Part shown: positions 18,110 to 26,995 of the stretch, in pieces | Layout of the letters: the number at the start of each line of letters is the position of its first letter | Position numbering within the stretch: the stretch's first letter is position 1 | Assembly: GCF_003994465.1 (NCBI RefSeq) | Contig: NZ_RZNX01000002.1 | Location: 85,444 to 149,443, forward strand | From: Paenibacillus zeisoli | GTDB taxonomy: Bacteria > Bacillota > Bacilli > Paenibacillales > Paenibacillaceae | DNA length: 64,000 bases | Direction of reading: 5' to 3' | Position numbers and translations under genes: made by a program | Notes under the pieces: model-generated | What the model was told of the DNA's origin: nothing | Database searches by the model: none | What the model saw: the letters and a program-made list of their open reading frames with translations, nothing else

Positions 18110-18143
18110 AAAGTCCCGCAGCACCTAGGTGCAGCGAGACTTT
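18110..18143 (-). terminator. Terminator of the cell-wall-polymer cluster
   Basis: 14-15 bp stem AAAGTCxCGCxGCACC / GGTGCxGCGxGACTTT centred on TA, followed leftward by TTTTTGTGTTT; 24 bases after the stop at 18167. Confidence 0.85.
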
Positions 18144-18166
18144 GTTAGTCATTATAAGATTTCGAA

Positions 18167-19291
18167 TCAATCCGAGCCTCGTTCCGTGCTCTCCTTCATT
18201 CTCAGCCTTGCGATGAAGTTAAGAACAGGACGCTTTGTCTTGCCAATCAAGCCGATGACTTCTGCACCGATCTGCAGGAAGAAGACCATGATACAGATAA
18301 CCACGAAGGTGACCCAGTTGGCCGAGTAAAGCGCGGCCGAGGACTGAATGATAGCAAGCACCCCGAAGAATGCAGCAATTCCGTAAATGATCAGGACAGT
18401 CTGGCGGTGGCTGAAGCCCAGCTCACGCAGACAGTGGTGAAGGTGTCCTTTATCCGGCGAGAAGATTGGCTTCTTCTGCATCCAGCGGCGCACGATGGCA
18501 AACATGGTATCCGACAAAGGTACGCCAATCAGAATCAGCGGCGTCAGGAACGACACGATAGCAACCTGCTTGAATCCCAGCAAGGATAACAGTGCCAAGC
18601 TGAATCCAAGGAATAACGACCCGGAATCACCCATGAAGATCTTGGCCGGATGAAAGTTAAAGTACAGGAAGCCCAAGATACTGCCCAGCAGCAGAAGGCA
18701 AAGCACGGCTGTGATCTCATTTCCCATAATAAAGGCCATTACCGCAATGGTACCGATCGCAATCGCCGATACACCTGCAGCAAGTCCGTCGAGTCCATCG
18801 ATCAGATTGATCGCATTCGTTACACCGACAATCCAGAGAATGGTGAACGGAATCGACATCCATGTCTCCACCGAGGAGTACGTGTGAAACGGAATATTAG
18901 CGAATTCAATCTTAATATCAAATCCAAACACTACAACACATGCCGTAGCAATTTGAATAAGTAGTTTTAATTTGGCAGACAGATCAAAGCGATCGTCCAA
19001 AGCACCTAGTAATACAATCATAGTTCCACCGACTAGAAAAGCTCCCACAAAGTCGAGGTCTCTGGAAGAGATATAACTATCCGGGATAAAAGGAAGTAGC
19101 GCGACTAATCCGATAACGAAAGATAAATAAATGCCTAGTCCACCGAGCCTCGGCATAACTCTGGTATGCACCTTACGTGCATTTGGAACATCAACTACGC
19201 CAACCTTAATCGCGAATTTCTTCACCAGCGGCGTCAAGCCGAGTGCCAGAACGAGCGAGACGATAAACCCGATGATATAGATCATCAACAT
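18167..19291 (-). CDS. tagO: Undecaprenyl-phosphate GlcNAc-1-phosphate transferase (TagO/WecA family)
   Basis: 374 residues from ATG 19291; GGGGGTTGA 11 bases upstream is part of the longer frame that could start at 19309. A multi-pass membrane enzyme (about 10-11 segments) of the MraY/WecA family that loads GlcNAc-1-P on undecaprenyl phosphate, the first step of wall polymer synthesis. Key motifs: DDRFDLSAKLK (Asp-Asp, Mg site), NAINLIDGLDGLAAG (catalytic loop), GDSGSLFLG and KGHLHHCLRELGFSHRQ (cytosolic His loop). It is followed by tagA-like and csaB, placing it in secondary cell-wall polymer assembly. Confidence 0.9.
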   Translation of the reverse strand: MLMIYIIGFIVSLVLALGLTPLVKKFAIKVGVVDVPNARKVHTRVMPRLGGLGIYLSFVIGLVALLPFIPDSYISSRDLDFVGAFLVGGTMIVLLGALDDRFDLSAKLKLLIQIATACVVVFGFDIKIEFANIPFHTYSSVETWMSIPFTILWIVGVTNAINLIDGLDGLAAGVSAIAIGTIAVMAFIMGNEITAVLCLLLLGSILGFLYFNFHPAKIFMGDSGSLFLGFSLALLSLLGFKQVAIVSFLTPLILIGVPLSDTMFAIVRRWMQKKPIFSPDKGHLHHCLRELGFSHRQTVLIIYGIAAFFGVLAIIQSSAALYSANWVTFVVICIMVFFLQIGAEVIGLIGKTKRPVLNFIARLRMKESTERGSD

Positions 19292-19403
19292 GTCAATTTC
19301 AACCCCCATTTTATCTACCGAATGAATTATACTCCGAATGCGAACAAACTACCAACTCTGTTTTTCAGCAAAATTCCGCTAATTTTCAGAGGATTCCGCC
19401 TAT

Positions 19404-20162
19404 TTATCGTACTTTCGTGAGGTTTTCTCCCTCACGCAGCACTTTGACGGTGAATTTCGGCAGCGCAAGCATTCTTCGAATCCTTGTAGGTTCGCGGAGA
19501 AGACGGTAGAACCACTCCAGATGCATCTTCTGCATGAATTTCGGTGCCCGTTGGGTCCGCCCTGATATAACATCAAAGCTTCCTCCAACTCCCATAATTA
19601 CAGGAACACCGAGCTGATTCTTATATTTGGCTATCCATGGCTCTTGTGTATCCGCCCCACGGGCTACGAACAACAGATCCGGCTTAGCCTTCACAATTTC
19701 ACCAACAACTTCAAGGTCCTCCTGAGGACCAAAATATCCATCGCGGGTGCCCACGATCTTCACTCTCGGATACTGCAATTGTAACCGTGCGGATGCTTCC
19801 TGAATCACTTCAGGCGCTGCGCCGAGCAGAAATACTTTCCAGCCCAGCTGCTCGCCCTGTTTCATCAGTTCGTGGAGCAGGTCGAATCCCGCCACACGTT
19901 CGGTTACAGGCTGGCCGCCCTTCCGTGCAGCCCATACGACTCCAGTTCCGTCAGGTACAATCAGATCCGCTTGCTGCATCATGCTCTTATATTCAGGGTT
20001 CTCCAGTGCGGCCATCACCATGATCGGGTTAGCCGTGATAATCTGGTGTGGCTGTCCGGTCTGTACGACTTCCGTCAAATACTTAACGGTATCCTCCATT
20101 CCCCACTTGCAGACTGGAATGCCAAACACAGAGACCGTAGGCACAATTGCCGGCTGCTTCAT
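19404..20162 (-). CDS. tagA: WecB/TagA/CpsF-family glycosyltransferase
   Basis: 252 residues, typical for TagA-type enzymes. The family adds N-acetylmannosamine (or a similar sugar) to the lipid-linked GlcNAc made by TagO. The N-terminal half shows TANPIMVMAALENPEY and LIVPDGTGVVWAARK, the family's substrate-binding segments; the C-terminal half has VGVGGSFDVISGRTQRAP and the basic segment RRMLALPKFTVKVL. Lies 6 bases downstream of csaB and ~110 bases before tagO on the same strand. The mnaA gene that makes UDP-ManNAc is at 44.7 kb. The exact donor sugar is inferred. Confidence 0.88.
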   Translation of the reverse strand: MKQPAIVPTVSVFGIPVCKWGMEDTVKYLTEVVQTGQPHQIITANPIMVMAALENPEYKSMMQQADLIVPDGTGVVWAARKGGQPVTERVAGFDLLHELMKQGEQLGWKVFLLGAAPEVIQEASARLQLQYPRVKIVGTRDGYFGPQEDLEVVGEIVKAKPDLLFVARGADTQEPWIAKYKNQLGVPVIMGVGGSFDVISGRTQRAPKFMQKMHLEWFYRLLREPTRIRRMLALPKFTVKVLREGENLTKVR

Positions 20163-20168
20163 GTTGAT

Positions 20169-21305
20169 TCACCCTCTGTTCCTGTAAAATTCAGCAATCC
20201 GCTCCGCCGGACGGCGGGCTTCCTGCTTCAATGTATCGATTCGGGATGCATTCCGGCTCCGCCAGGACGCACCCTCCAGCAGCAGTCCCCGAAGCTCGGA
20301 TGCCACAATCTGTGGATCAAGCTGCTCGCTTGTTCCCACGGGAACGGAGCCCAGTCGGGCCAGAAAATGATCAATCTTCGGATCATAGGAAATGCCTAGC
20401 AGCGGAACCTGCTGGGAAGCCGCATAAATCAAGCTGTGCAGCCTCATTCCTATGAGCGCCTGACAGCGGCTGACTTCGGCCAGCATTTCCTGCGGATTCA
20501 CCGTTTCAGGCGCCACGCTGATGACGCTGCCCTTCGCAGTCACGCCCTCCATCCGGTCAATGACAAAGCGAGAAGCTTCGTCATCCCCCGGAAGGTGGAA
20601 GGGCAGAAAGCGGAAGTGGACCGGCATCAGCGAGGCCAAGGCCGCAAGACCCGCAGCAAGCTGCGTGAGCTCCTTCCGCTCCGCATTCCAGTAACGCACG
20701 GAAATGCCGATGATCGGCAGATCCTTAGCGGACTGATCAGGGTGACCCGCCAGACTAATACCCTCCGGCAGAGGAAGACCCATAACCGGGTCAGGTACAA
20801 CCTCGACCTTGTCCCGGCTTAGTCCCATCGTTCCAAGCAGCTGTGCAGATTCATTGTCACGAACGGAGACATAGCTGCATTTGCGGAAGATTCCTTTTAT
20901 AAAAGGATGGAATATCCCATGGTTCACGGGTCCGATACCTTGTGCGTAGATGAAGGTGGGCTTCCGAAGCCACTGCGCTATCTTTATGATGCCCAAATAA
21001 TAGGGAATCGTGGTCATGCCGGTAGCATCTTGAAGCAGACTTCCACCGCCGCTGATCAGACCATCGCTATCCTTCAAGGCCCGGCGCACCTCTCCAAGCT
21101 TCATGCGATGTACTGACTTTACACCATACATGGATGTAGTCCATTCCGGGTCGATAGATAGAACGACGGGTTCTATTCTAATCCCTGCCCGTGCGCCTTC
21201 TTCTTCCAGTGCAGTCAGAATCGATTTGAGCACCGCCTCGTCCCCACTGTTGCGGAAGCCGTAATAACCTGAGATGACTAGTCTTTTAACAGACGGGGTG
21301 ACCAT
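20169..21305 (-). CDS. csaB: Polysaccharide pyruvyl transferase CsaB
   Basis: 378 residues from ATG 21305; the in-frame GTG at 21317 is part of the ribosome-binding site AAAGGTG. CsaB transfers pyruvate from phosphoenolpyruvate to the secondary cell-wall polymer, creating the ligand for SLH domains. Signatures: ISGYYGFRNSGDEAVLKS at the N-terminus, GLISGGGSLLQDATG around residue 85-100, IYAQGIGPV and VSVRDNESAQLL. The start overlaps the upstream DUF5693 gene by 28 bases, indicating translational coupling. Proximity to three SLH-protein genes matches the expected role. Confidence 0.93.
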   Translation of the reverse strand: MVTPSVKRLVISGYYGFRNSGDEAVLKSILTALEEEGARAGIRIEPVVLSIDPEWTTSMYGVKSVHRMKLGEVRRALKDSDGLISGGGSLLQDATGMTTIPYYLGIIKIAQWLRKPTFIYAQGIGPVNHGIFHPFIKGIFRKCSYVSVRDNESAQLLGTMGLSRDKVEVVPDPVMGLPLPEGISLAGHPDQSAKDLPIIGISVRYWNAERKELTQLAAGLAALASLMPVHFRFLPFHLPGDDEASRFVIDRMEGVTAKGSVISVAPETVNPQEMLAEVSRCQALIGMRLHSLIYAASQQVPLLGISYDPKIDHFLARLGSVPVGTSEQLDPQIVASELRGLLLEGASWRSRNASRIDTLKQEARRPAERIAEFYRNRG

Positions 21306-23308
21306 TGTGTCCAGCACCTTTCAACGATAGTCCATACTCCAACGGCAATAAGTCCAATGATAATACCAAAGCCCATGCCCAGCAGTCCGCGGATCAAGGA
21401 GATCAGGACTGGAGAATGAATGTGAGCAAAGGTATCGACCATAGATAACTGACCGATCGAGGCAATAATCAGCACATAGATCAGCTTAGGGAAACGCAGA
21501 GCTGCGAACACACCCATAATGAACAGCGGGTGGAAAGCAAGGAATTCCTTGTTTCTAGGACGTACTCCGATCGTATTCTCTAGGAATGAACGGAATTCAG
21601 CCTCACCGGGCAGAAGACTGCCCGAGTTCCCTGTCCGGGAAAGGTAGTAGAGCCCTACAGCGCCCAAGATAACTGCACAAGCCACCCACAGTACGGTGAT
21701 TGGCATACGAAGCCATCTGCGGAGTTCACTGTACACGGATTTCCCTTGATATAAGAAGACATACAATGCAACCAGGAATACCGGAACCACATGCAGCAGG
21801 CTGACACCGCGGAACTGGTTCAAGACCAGAGCATAAGTAATATTGTTCAGCAGCGCGATCACGAAAGGCACTGCACATAATGACAATAACGAGGTCTTAA
21901 TGAACAGCACCAGACTGTGAGTCAATCGGCGGCCTGATGACATTAAATAGTTCGCACGTTGAGTCTCCTGTACCTTCTTAATGGCAAGCAGCATGGCAAT
22001 AGTTGGAGCGCTAATGGCTACAAGCAGAGACAGCATTTGCTCCAGCAGCTCCTGCTTGTGAATGACGAACAGTCCGGCACAGCCAAGAAGGCCGATAATC
22101 AGAGCTGCCAGTGTCAGCGAAGGCAGGAAGTAGGAGACCAGAATGCTGACGAAAGCTACACCGCCCAGTACAACCAATGCTTTCAGCATTTTATCCCAAG
22201 TATGGGAAGTCACCGTGAAGGCTTCTGCCTGTCCAAGGTGGTAGCCGTCCTTCTCGATCCGCTTGATCGCATTTCCCGGTTCGCCCAGGGTCTGAACGAT
22301 GTTATCCACCGAGTCTGTGATTGTAGACTTCGACATATCCTTGCTAGGCATACTATTGATATAGATCATGCGGATCTTCCGATCCTTGACAGCCAAAGCA
22401 AACCGGTCAGCAAGCGTGTCCGTATCCAGCTTGGCATCCTTATCGCTTAAGGAATATAGACGTACTACATTGTAATTAAGATCGTAAGCCAGCTTGTTAA
22501 AGCCTGCCTGAGGCTTCTTGAGACCTTCTATGGTTACAATCCCCAGTCCGTGCGCTTTGAGCGAGTCGGCAAAAGCCTTCAAGCTCTTCTTCTCCGGATC
22601 ATCAGTAAATCCCTTCACTGCATCCCCTTCAAACAGAATGTGCTTCACATTGTTCTCCTGGAACATGGTCAGCATCTTGTCTACTGCCGTCTGATCGTAT
22701 GGCATACTGTCACTCATACGCGGGAGAATATTAAATCCTTTATCTCGCAGCATCTTCATGGCAATCGGGTCAGGAGCAAAAGATTTGATTAGAGCATTTG
22801 CCATAGACGTATTAATGCGGATAGCTGTCTCGCCTGGTTCCCAGCTCCAAGGAGCCACATCGATATCAAACGTGTTGAATGTATCTTCAATTAAAGGCTG
22901 AAAAGTACGGGCATTCTCCTCATTCGTAAAAACGACATAAGTCTGATTCTCGGTTGCCGCACTCGATAGGGGCAGCTTCTTCATGTTGATCAGATCCTGA
23001 GTGCTGTATACCATCACACGGTGTGATCTGGACAACTCGTCGAGATTGCTTTCAAACATCGCGATCGTGCTGACACCAGCTCCTTGCAGCTTATCAAGCT
23101 GTTCATTCAGATATGCTTCCGGGTTAGGCTGATAATAAGAACTTTCCAGCAAACTGCGATAATTGAAAATAAGCTCCACGTTCTTGGCTGTCTGCTCGGT
23201 CTGAATACGGCCATAGATTAGCGGTAATGAAGCTACCATACCTACTACGACCAGAATCCATAGCCACTTGCGGGACACCTTATTCCACTTCTGCCATCTT
23301 TGATACAC
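21278..23308 (-). CDS. DUF5693 family membrane protein
   Basis: 676 residues from GTG 23308, preceded by GAGGAGGT six bases upstream. One N-terminal membrane segment (WLWILVVVGMVASLPLIY) is followed by an extracytoplasmic domain of ~350 residues and then about nine membrane segments from residue ~385 to the C-terminus. The family is regularly found next to csaB in Bacillales; its biochemical role is unknown. Coupling to csaB by overlap suggests participation in export, assembly or pyruvylation of the wall polymer (inference). Confidence 0.85.
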   Translation of the reverse strand: MYQRWQKWNKVSRKWLWILVVVGMVASLPLIYGRIQTEQTAKNVELIFNYRSLLESSYYQPNPEAYLNEQLDKLQGAGVSTIAMFESNLDELSRSHRVMVYSTQDLINMKKLPLSSAATENQTYVVFTNEENARTFQPLIEDTFNTFDIDVAPWSWEPGETAIRINTSMANALIKSFAPDPIAMKMLRDKGFNILPRMSDSMPYDQTAVDKMLTMFQENNVKHILFEGDAVKGFTDDPEKKSLKAFADSLKAHGLGIVTIEGLKKPQAGFNKLAYDLNYNVVRLYSLSDKDAKLDTDTLADRFALAVKDRKIRMIYINSMPSKDMSKSTITDSVDNIVQTLGEPGNAIKRIEKDGYHLGQAEAFTVTSHTWDKMLKALVVLGGVAFVSILVSYFLPSLTLAALIIGLLGCAGLFVIHKQELLEQMLSLLVAISAPTIAMLLAIKKVQETQRANYLMSSGRRLTHSLVLFIKTSLLSLCAVPFVIALLNNITYALVLNQFRGVSLLHVVPVFLVALYVFLYQGKSVYSELRRWLRMPITVLWVACAVILGAVGLYYLSRTGNSGSLLPGEAEFRSFLENTIGVRPRNKEFLAFHPLFIMGVFAALRFPKLIYVLIIASIGQLSMVDTFAHIHSPVLISLIRGLLGMGFGIIIGLIAVGVWTIVERCWTQWSPRLLKD

Positions 23309-23427
23309 GAAGGTACCTCCTCATGAATAAACTCCGAAGCCCCTAACCCCAGCCCATAAGCGAGAGCATCCAGAGACTTCGGAATATTAAGTAAAAACGT
23401 TATTTCATTATTACATCCAAATGTGAA

Positions 23428-25152
23428 TTAAGCGTCAACTCTTGCCATAACCTCATCCTGCAATTTACCAAGTGTACTCAGTGATTCCTCATTGGAAGAG
23501 CCCTGCACGGCAAAATACACTTTTATCTTCGGCTCTGTACCCGATGGGCGCAAGCAGAACCATGATCCGTCTTCGAGAATAAACTTAAGTACATTCTCTT
23601 TAGGGAAACCGTAGAGCCCCTTGGAATAGTCCTCAATTTCTTTCACCTTAATGCCTGCAACTTCCTGAGGAGCATGATCCCGCCAGTCCGTCATGAGAGA
23701 CTGAATCTTGGCTACGCCATCCTTACCCTTAAGCGTACGGGAGACCAGAGACTCGCGGTAGTAACCGAACTGTTGATACAGCTCTTCAAGGACATCAAAC
23801 AGAGTTTTCCCTTGTGTCTTGTAGTATGCCGCAGCCTCAGCAATTAAAGTCGAGGCCACAATCGCATCTTTGTCACGGGCATAGTTACCAGCCAGATATC
23901 CGTAGCTTTCTTCATATCCGAATAGGAAAGTATGGTCTCCGGACTGTTCGAATTGATTCATCATTTCACCGATATATTTAAAGCCTGTCAGCGTGTTGAA
24001 GACCGAAACTCCATAGTGGCGGGCGATCACGGCACCCAATTCACTGGTTACGATAGTCTTAACTACAGCCCCGTTAGCCGGGAGTTTACCGCTGGCCTCC
24101 AGCTGGCTAAGCAGATAATGTACCAGAATGGAACCCGACTGGTTACCGGTCAGGATCTGATATTCTCCATCCGCATCCTTGACCACGGCGCCCATACGGT
24201 CTGCATCCGGATCTGTTCCCATGAGCAGATCTGCGCCTACTTTCTTCCCAAGCTCAATAGCCAGGGTAAAAGCCTCACGCTCCTCCGGATTCGGAGATTT
24301 CACCGTAGAGAATTCTGCATCCGGCTGCTCCTGCTCTGCTACAATGTGGACCTGCGTGAAGCCCAGCTTATCAAGCACGCGGCGAACCGGAATATTACCT
24401 GTTCCGTGAAGAGGAGTATAGACAATGACCACATCTTTACCCGCACCGGAGGCCAGCATTTCAGGGTTCACACTGGTAGCAGCAACCGTATCCACGAAGG
24501 CTTCATCTTCCGCATCTCCCAGCCAGACCAGCAACCCCTTGGCTTCTGCTTCTTCCTGGGTAAGGCGTTTCACCTGTGCAAAAGAAGACACCTGCTGGAT
24601 CAAATCAATCACTTCCTCAGCTTCATGAGGAACAAGCTGTCCGCCGGAAGCATTGTATACCTTATATCCGTTATATTCTGGCGGGTTATGACTCGCTGTG
24701 ATTACGATGCCCCCAGTAGCTTTAAGCGAACGCACGGAAAAAGACAGCTGCGGAGTCGGACGAAGCGAACGGAACAGCTTCGCCGTAATTCCATTCCCAG
24801 CCAGCACCAGCGCAGCTTCCAGAGCGAACTCCGGCGAGAAGTGCCGAGAGTCATGAGCAATCACTACAGAAGGCTGGCCCTCCGCTTGGGACTTGCTGTG
24901 GACATCCAGAATGTACTGGGCGAATCCTTGGGTTGCTTTGCCCACAGTATACCGGTTAATCCGGTTGCTTCCTGCACCAATCACACCCCGAAGTCCACCT
25001 GTACCAAATTCAAGGTCTCTATAGAAGCGGTCTTCCAGCTCAGCTGGGCTGCTGTCCAGCGAGCGAAGCTCCTGTTTGGTCTCTTCATCAATCGAAGCAT
25101 CCTGCAGCCAAGCCTGAACCTTATCTTGAATTGTCTGATTGATCTCGCTCAT
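23428..25152 (-). CDS. pgcA: Alpha-phosphoglucomutase / phospho-sugar mutase
   Basis: 574 residues from ATG 25152, with GGGAG 10 bases upstream; ATG 25167 has no ribosome-binding site. Interconverts glucose-6-P and glucose-1-P (possibly also mannose phosphates), feeding UDP-glucose and wall polymers. Motifs: TASHNPPEYNGYKVYN with phosphoserine S154, GTDPDADRMG (Mg loop), GYEESYGYLAG (sugar loop) and RPSGTEPKIKVYFAV (phosphate-binding loop). Length and motif order match B. subtilis PgcA. It lies between the wall-polymer cluster and fabZ. Confidence 0.92.
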   Translation of the reverse strand: MSEINQTIQDKVQAWLQDASIDEETKQELRSLDSSPAELEDRFYRDLEFGTGGLRGVIGAGSNRINRYTVGKATQGFAQYILDVHSKSQAEGQPSVVIAHDSRHFSPEFALEAALVLAGNGITAKLFRSLRPTPQLSFSVRSLKATGGIVITASHNPPEYNGYKVYNASGGQLVPHEAEEVIDLIQQVSSFAQVKRLTQEEAEAKGLLVWLGDAEDEAFVDTVAATSVNPEMLASGAGKDVVIVYTPLHGTGNIPVRRVLDKLGFTQVHIVAEQEQPDAEFSTVKSPNPEEREAFTLAIELGKKVGADLLMGTDPDADRMGAVVKDADGEYQILTGNQSGSILVHYLLSQLEASGKLPANGAVVKTIVTSELGAVIARHYGVSVFNTLTGFKYIGEMMNQFEQSGDHTFLFGYEESYGYLAGNYARDKDAIVASTLIAEAAAYYKTQGKTLFDVLEELYQQFGYYRESLVSRTLKGKDGVAKIQSLMTDWRDHAPQEVAGIKVKEIEDYSKGLYGFPKENVLKFILEDGSWFCLRPSGTEPKIKVYFAVQGSSNEESLSTLGKLQDEVMARVDA

Positions 25153-25179
25153 TGTCTCTACTCCCATTCTGTTATTAGA

Positions 25180-25617
25180 TTATTTCAATTCTCCATCCGA
25201 AAGGGCGAACATGATCTCGCCTTCTGCTACCAGCTTATCTCCTACTTTAGCTGTAGCGCGGCCTTTGCCGATTGAACCCTTCAGACGTATAATCTCAACT
25301 TCTAACCGTAGGGTATCCCCCGGGAATACCATATCACGGAAGCGGAATCCATCAAGTCCTGCAAGGAATCCGATTTTGCCTTTATTGCTCTCCATGCTAA
25401 GCATAGCGGCCGCTCCTACTTGAGCCAAAGCCTCTGTAATAAGAACCCCTGGCATAACTGGATACCCTGGGAAGTGCCCTTGGAAGAAAGGCTCATTAAT
25501 GGTTACGTTCTTAATTCCTACAGCCCGCTTTCCCTCTTCCATCTCGATAATGCGGTCTACCAGTAGGAACGGGTAGCGGTGAGGAATAATGTCTTGAATC
25601 TGCCTATTGTCTAACAT
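25180..25617 (-). CDS. fabZ: 3-hydroxyacyl-[acyl-carrier-protein] dehydratase FabZ
   Basis: 145 residues from ATG 25617; the longer frame upstream has no family similarity. Catalyses dehydration of 3-hydroxyacyl-ACP in fatty acid elongation. [13 protein letters not shown] opens the hot-dog fold; H48 in [11 protein letters not shown] and E62 in [10 protein letters not shown] are the catalytic pair. AAAGGGGC precedes the start by ~13 bases. Same neighbour order as B. subtilis (fabZ, flhP, flhO, mbl, spoIIID). Confidence 0.95.
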   Translation of the reverse strand: MLDNRQIQDIIPHRYPFLLVDRIIEMEEGKRAVGIKNVTINEPFFQGHFPGYPVMPGVLITEALAQVGAAAMLSMESNKGKIGFLAGLDGFRFRDMVFPGDTLRLEVEIIRLKGSIGKGRATAKVGDKLVAEGEIMFALSDGELK

Positions 25618-25874
25618 AATTATGTACTGCCCCTTTCTTATTTGCCCACACACCGGGTAATTGTATTTAAACGGAAAAATCCGTATAAAAACAAATGGCC
25701 AAGGCCACACTGTAATTATCCTTCGTCTCTGCAGATGCGAAGGTTCAGATAAGGGGTTTATTCGCAGGGCCGCTGAACAGCTGTCCTACGGATAGAACCC
25801 TTTTGCTTTTGCTGCAAAGTTATTGGCTGCCTAGTGCGAATATTCCTCCAACAATTATACCTTCTCCCTGCTCA

Positions 25875-25902
25875 AAAATAAAACTCCCGCTTACGCGGGA
25901 GT
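25875..25902 (-). terminator. Intrinsic terminator after the EpuA-like gene (second of a tandem pair)
   Basis: 8-bp stem ACTCCCGC / GCGGGAGT with loop, followed leftward by TTTTATTTTTG. A related hairpin lies just upstream at 25925-25946. Confidence 0.85.
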
Positions 25903-25924
25903 GCTTGCGATTATTTTACACAAG

Positions 25925-25946
25925 AATTCCCGTATAAGCGGGAGTT
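25925..25946 (-). terminator. First hairpin of a tandem terminator pair
   Basis: AATTCCCG / CGGGAGTT hairpin 8 bases after the EpuA-like stop codon; shares its CTCCCGCTTA arm with the hairpin at 25883-25902, as if one was duplicated. Lacks a strong U-run. Confidence 0.5.
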
Positions 25947-25953
25947 GTTACCT

Positions 25954-26154
25954 TTAAGGAGCAAAAACCAAATCATAGACGTGACGCCAAGTACTCCACT
26001 GGAAGACCTCGCTCAAGCTTTGCTTCCCGAGCACGACATATCCTACAATCATACCGCCAAAGAGCGCCAGAAAAAGGATAAACAGGAGCAGAAGAATGAA
26101 CAGGCTTCTGCGCAGAGCAGGCCGCTTGGCTGCCGGTTTACTCTCTTGACTCAT
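25954..26154 (-). CDS. EpuA-family small membrane protein
   Basis: 66 residues from ATG 26154 with AGGTGG 8 bases upstream; an in-frame GTG at 26166 forms part of that region. A basic cytoplasmic N-terminus (KPAAKRPALRRS), one strong membrane segment (LFILLLLFILFLALFGGMIV), then GYVVLGKQSLSEVFQWSTW and HVYDLVFAP. The tail pattern GY.VLG....EVF...TW.H..DLV is typical of EpuA proteins, which databases often mislabel as RNA polymerase beta. Function unknown. Confidence 0.78.
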   Translation of the reverse strand: MSQESKPAAKRPALRRSLFILLLLFILFLALFGGMIVGYVVLGKQSLSEVFQWSTWRHVYDLVFAP

Positions 26155-26166
26155 TAATGCTTCCAC

Positions 26167-26985
26167 CTATCCACGCAAATTGTTCGCCAGATTAGTCATT
26201 GTATCACTTGATGTCAAGGCACGTGCTGAAAGCTGATACGCCCGCTGCACCTGCAGCATCTCCGACATTTCTGTCGCCAAATCCACATTGGATTGTTCTA
26301 GCGCGCCTTGACGAAGAGATGCCTGTTGATTCTGTGGAAGCGTATCATTACTCGCAAGAACGTCTGCCTCACTGGCGCCTGCTGTAAGAACAAACAAATT
26401 ATCCGCCCTTTGTTCAAGAGCCTCAGGCCGCTGAGGAGATACCAGTTGAACCTGCCCCAGGTTCGCAGTCGTTTGGCCCAAAGTTGCTTTAATATTGCCG
26501 TAAGCATCGATCTGAAGCTTGGATCCGGCAGGAACAGTGATAGGCGCATTATTCTTATCTAGTACATAGTATCCCTGGCTAGTAACTAAATATGCCAATT
26601 TGTTATCTTTGGGATCCGGCTGGATATGGAAGTCACCTTCTCTGGTCCAAGCCTTCTGGCCGTTCGCCTGTACCGCGAACAATCCGTTACCTTGAATCGC
26701 AAGATCGGTGTCATTCCCTGTATCCTTGATCGCTCCCTGGGAATAATCGCGGGAGACACTCGTCATTCTCGAGCCAAATCCCACGTTCACCCCAAGCGGA
26801 GTGGCTCTACCTGTCCGGCCCATCCCGGATTCCTGCTTCACAATACTGGTAAGGGTATCCTCAAAGGTAGCCCCCTTACTCTTATACCCAACCGTATTTA
26901 CATTCGCAATATTATCTGCAAGCAGATCCAGACGCTGCTGGATTCCAGCCATGGAGACTGCGGAACTAATCATGGAGTTGTTCAT
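26167..26985 (-). CDS. flhP: Flagellar basal-body rod/hook protein FlhP
   Basis: 272 residues of the FlgF/FlgG family. N-terminal signature LLADNIANVNTVGYKSKG (flagellar rod motif at ~21-38) and C-terminal SNVDLATEMSEMLQVQRAYQ. The middle segment GNDTDLAIQGNGLFAV is typical of FlgG-like subunits. Follows flhO with a 10-base gap. In B. subtilis flhO-flhP encode rod subunits away from the main fla/che operon; the same arrangement applies here. Confidence 0.9.
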   Translation of the reverse strand: MNNSMISSAVSMAGIQQRLDLLADNIANVNTVGYKSKGATFEDTLTSIVKQESGMGRTGRATPLGVNVGFGSRMTSVSRDYSQGAIKDTGNDTDLAIQGNGLFAVQANGQKAWTREGDFHIQPDPKDNKLAYLVTSQGYYVLDKNNAPITVPAGSKLQIDAYGNIKATLGQTTANLGQVQLVSPQRPEALEQRADNLFVLTAGASEADVLASNDTLPQNQQASLRQGALEQSNVDLATEMSEMLQVQRAYQLSARALTSSDTMTNLANNLRG

Positions 26986-26995
26986 TTAGCGCCTC

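Noticed and set aside
23932..25275. 447-codon plus-strand frame opposite pgcA
   Set aside because: Entirely explained as antisense of pgcA and fabZ; no start signals, improbable composition.
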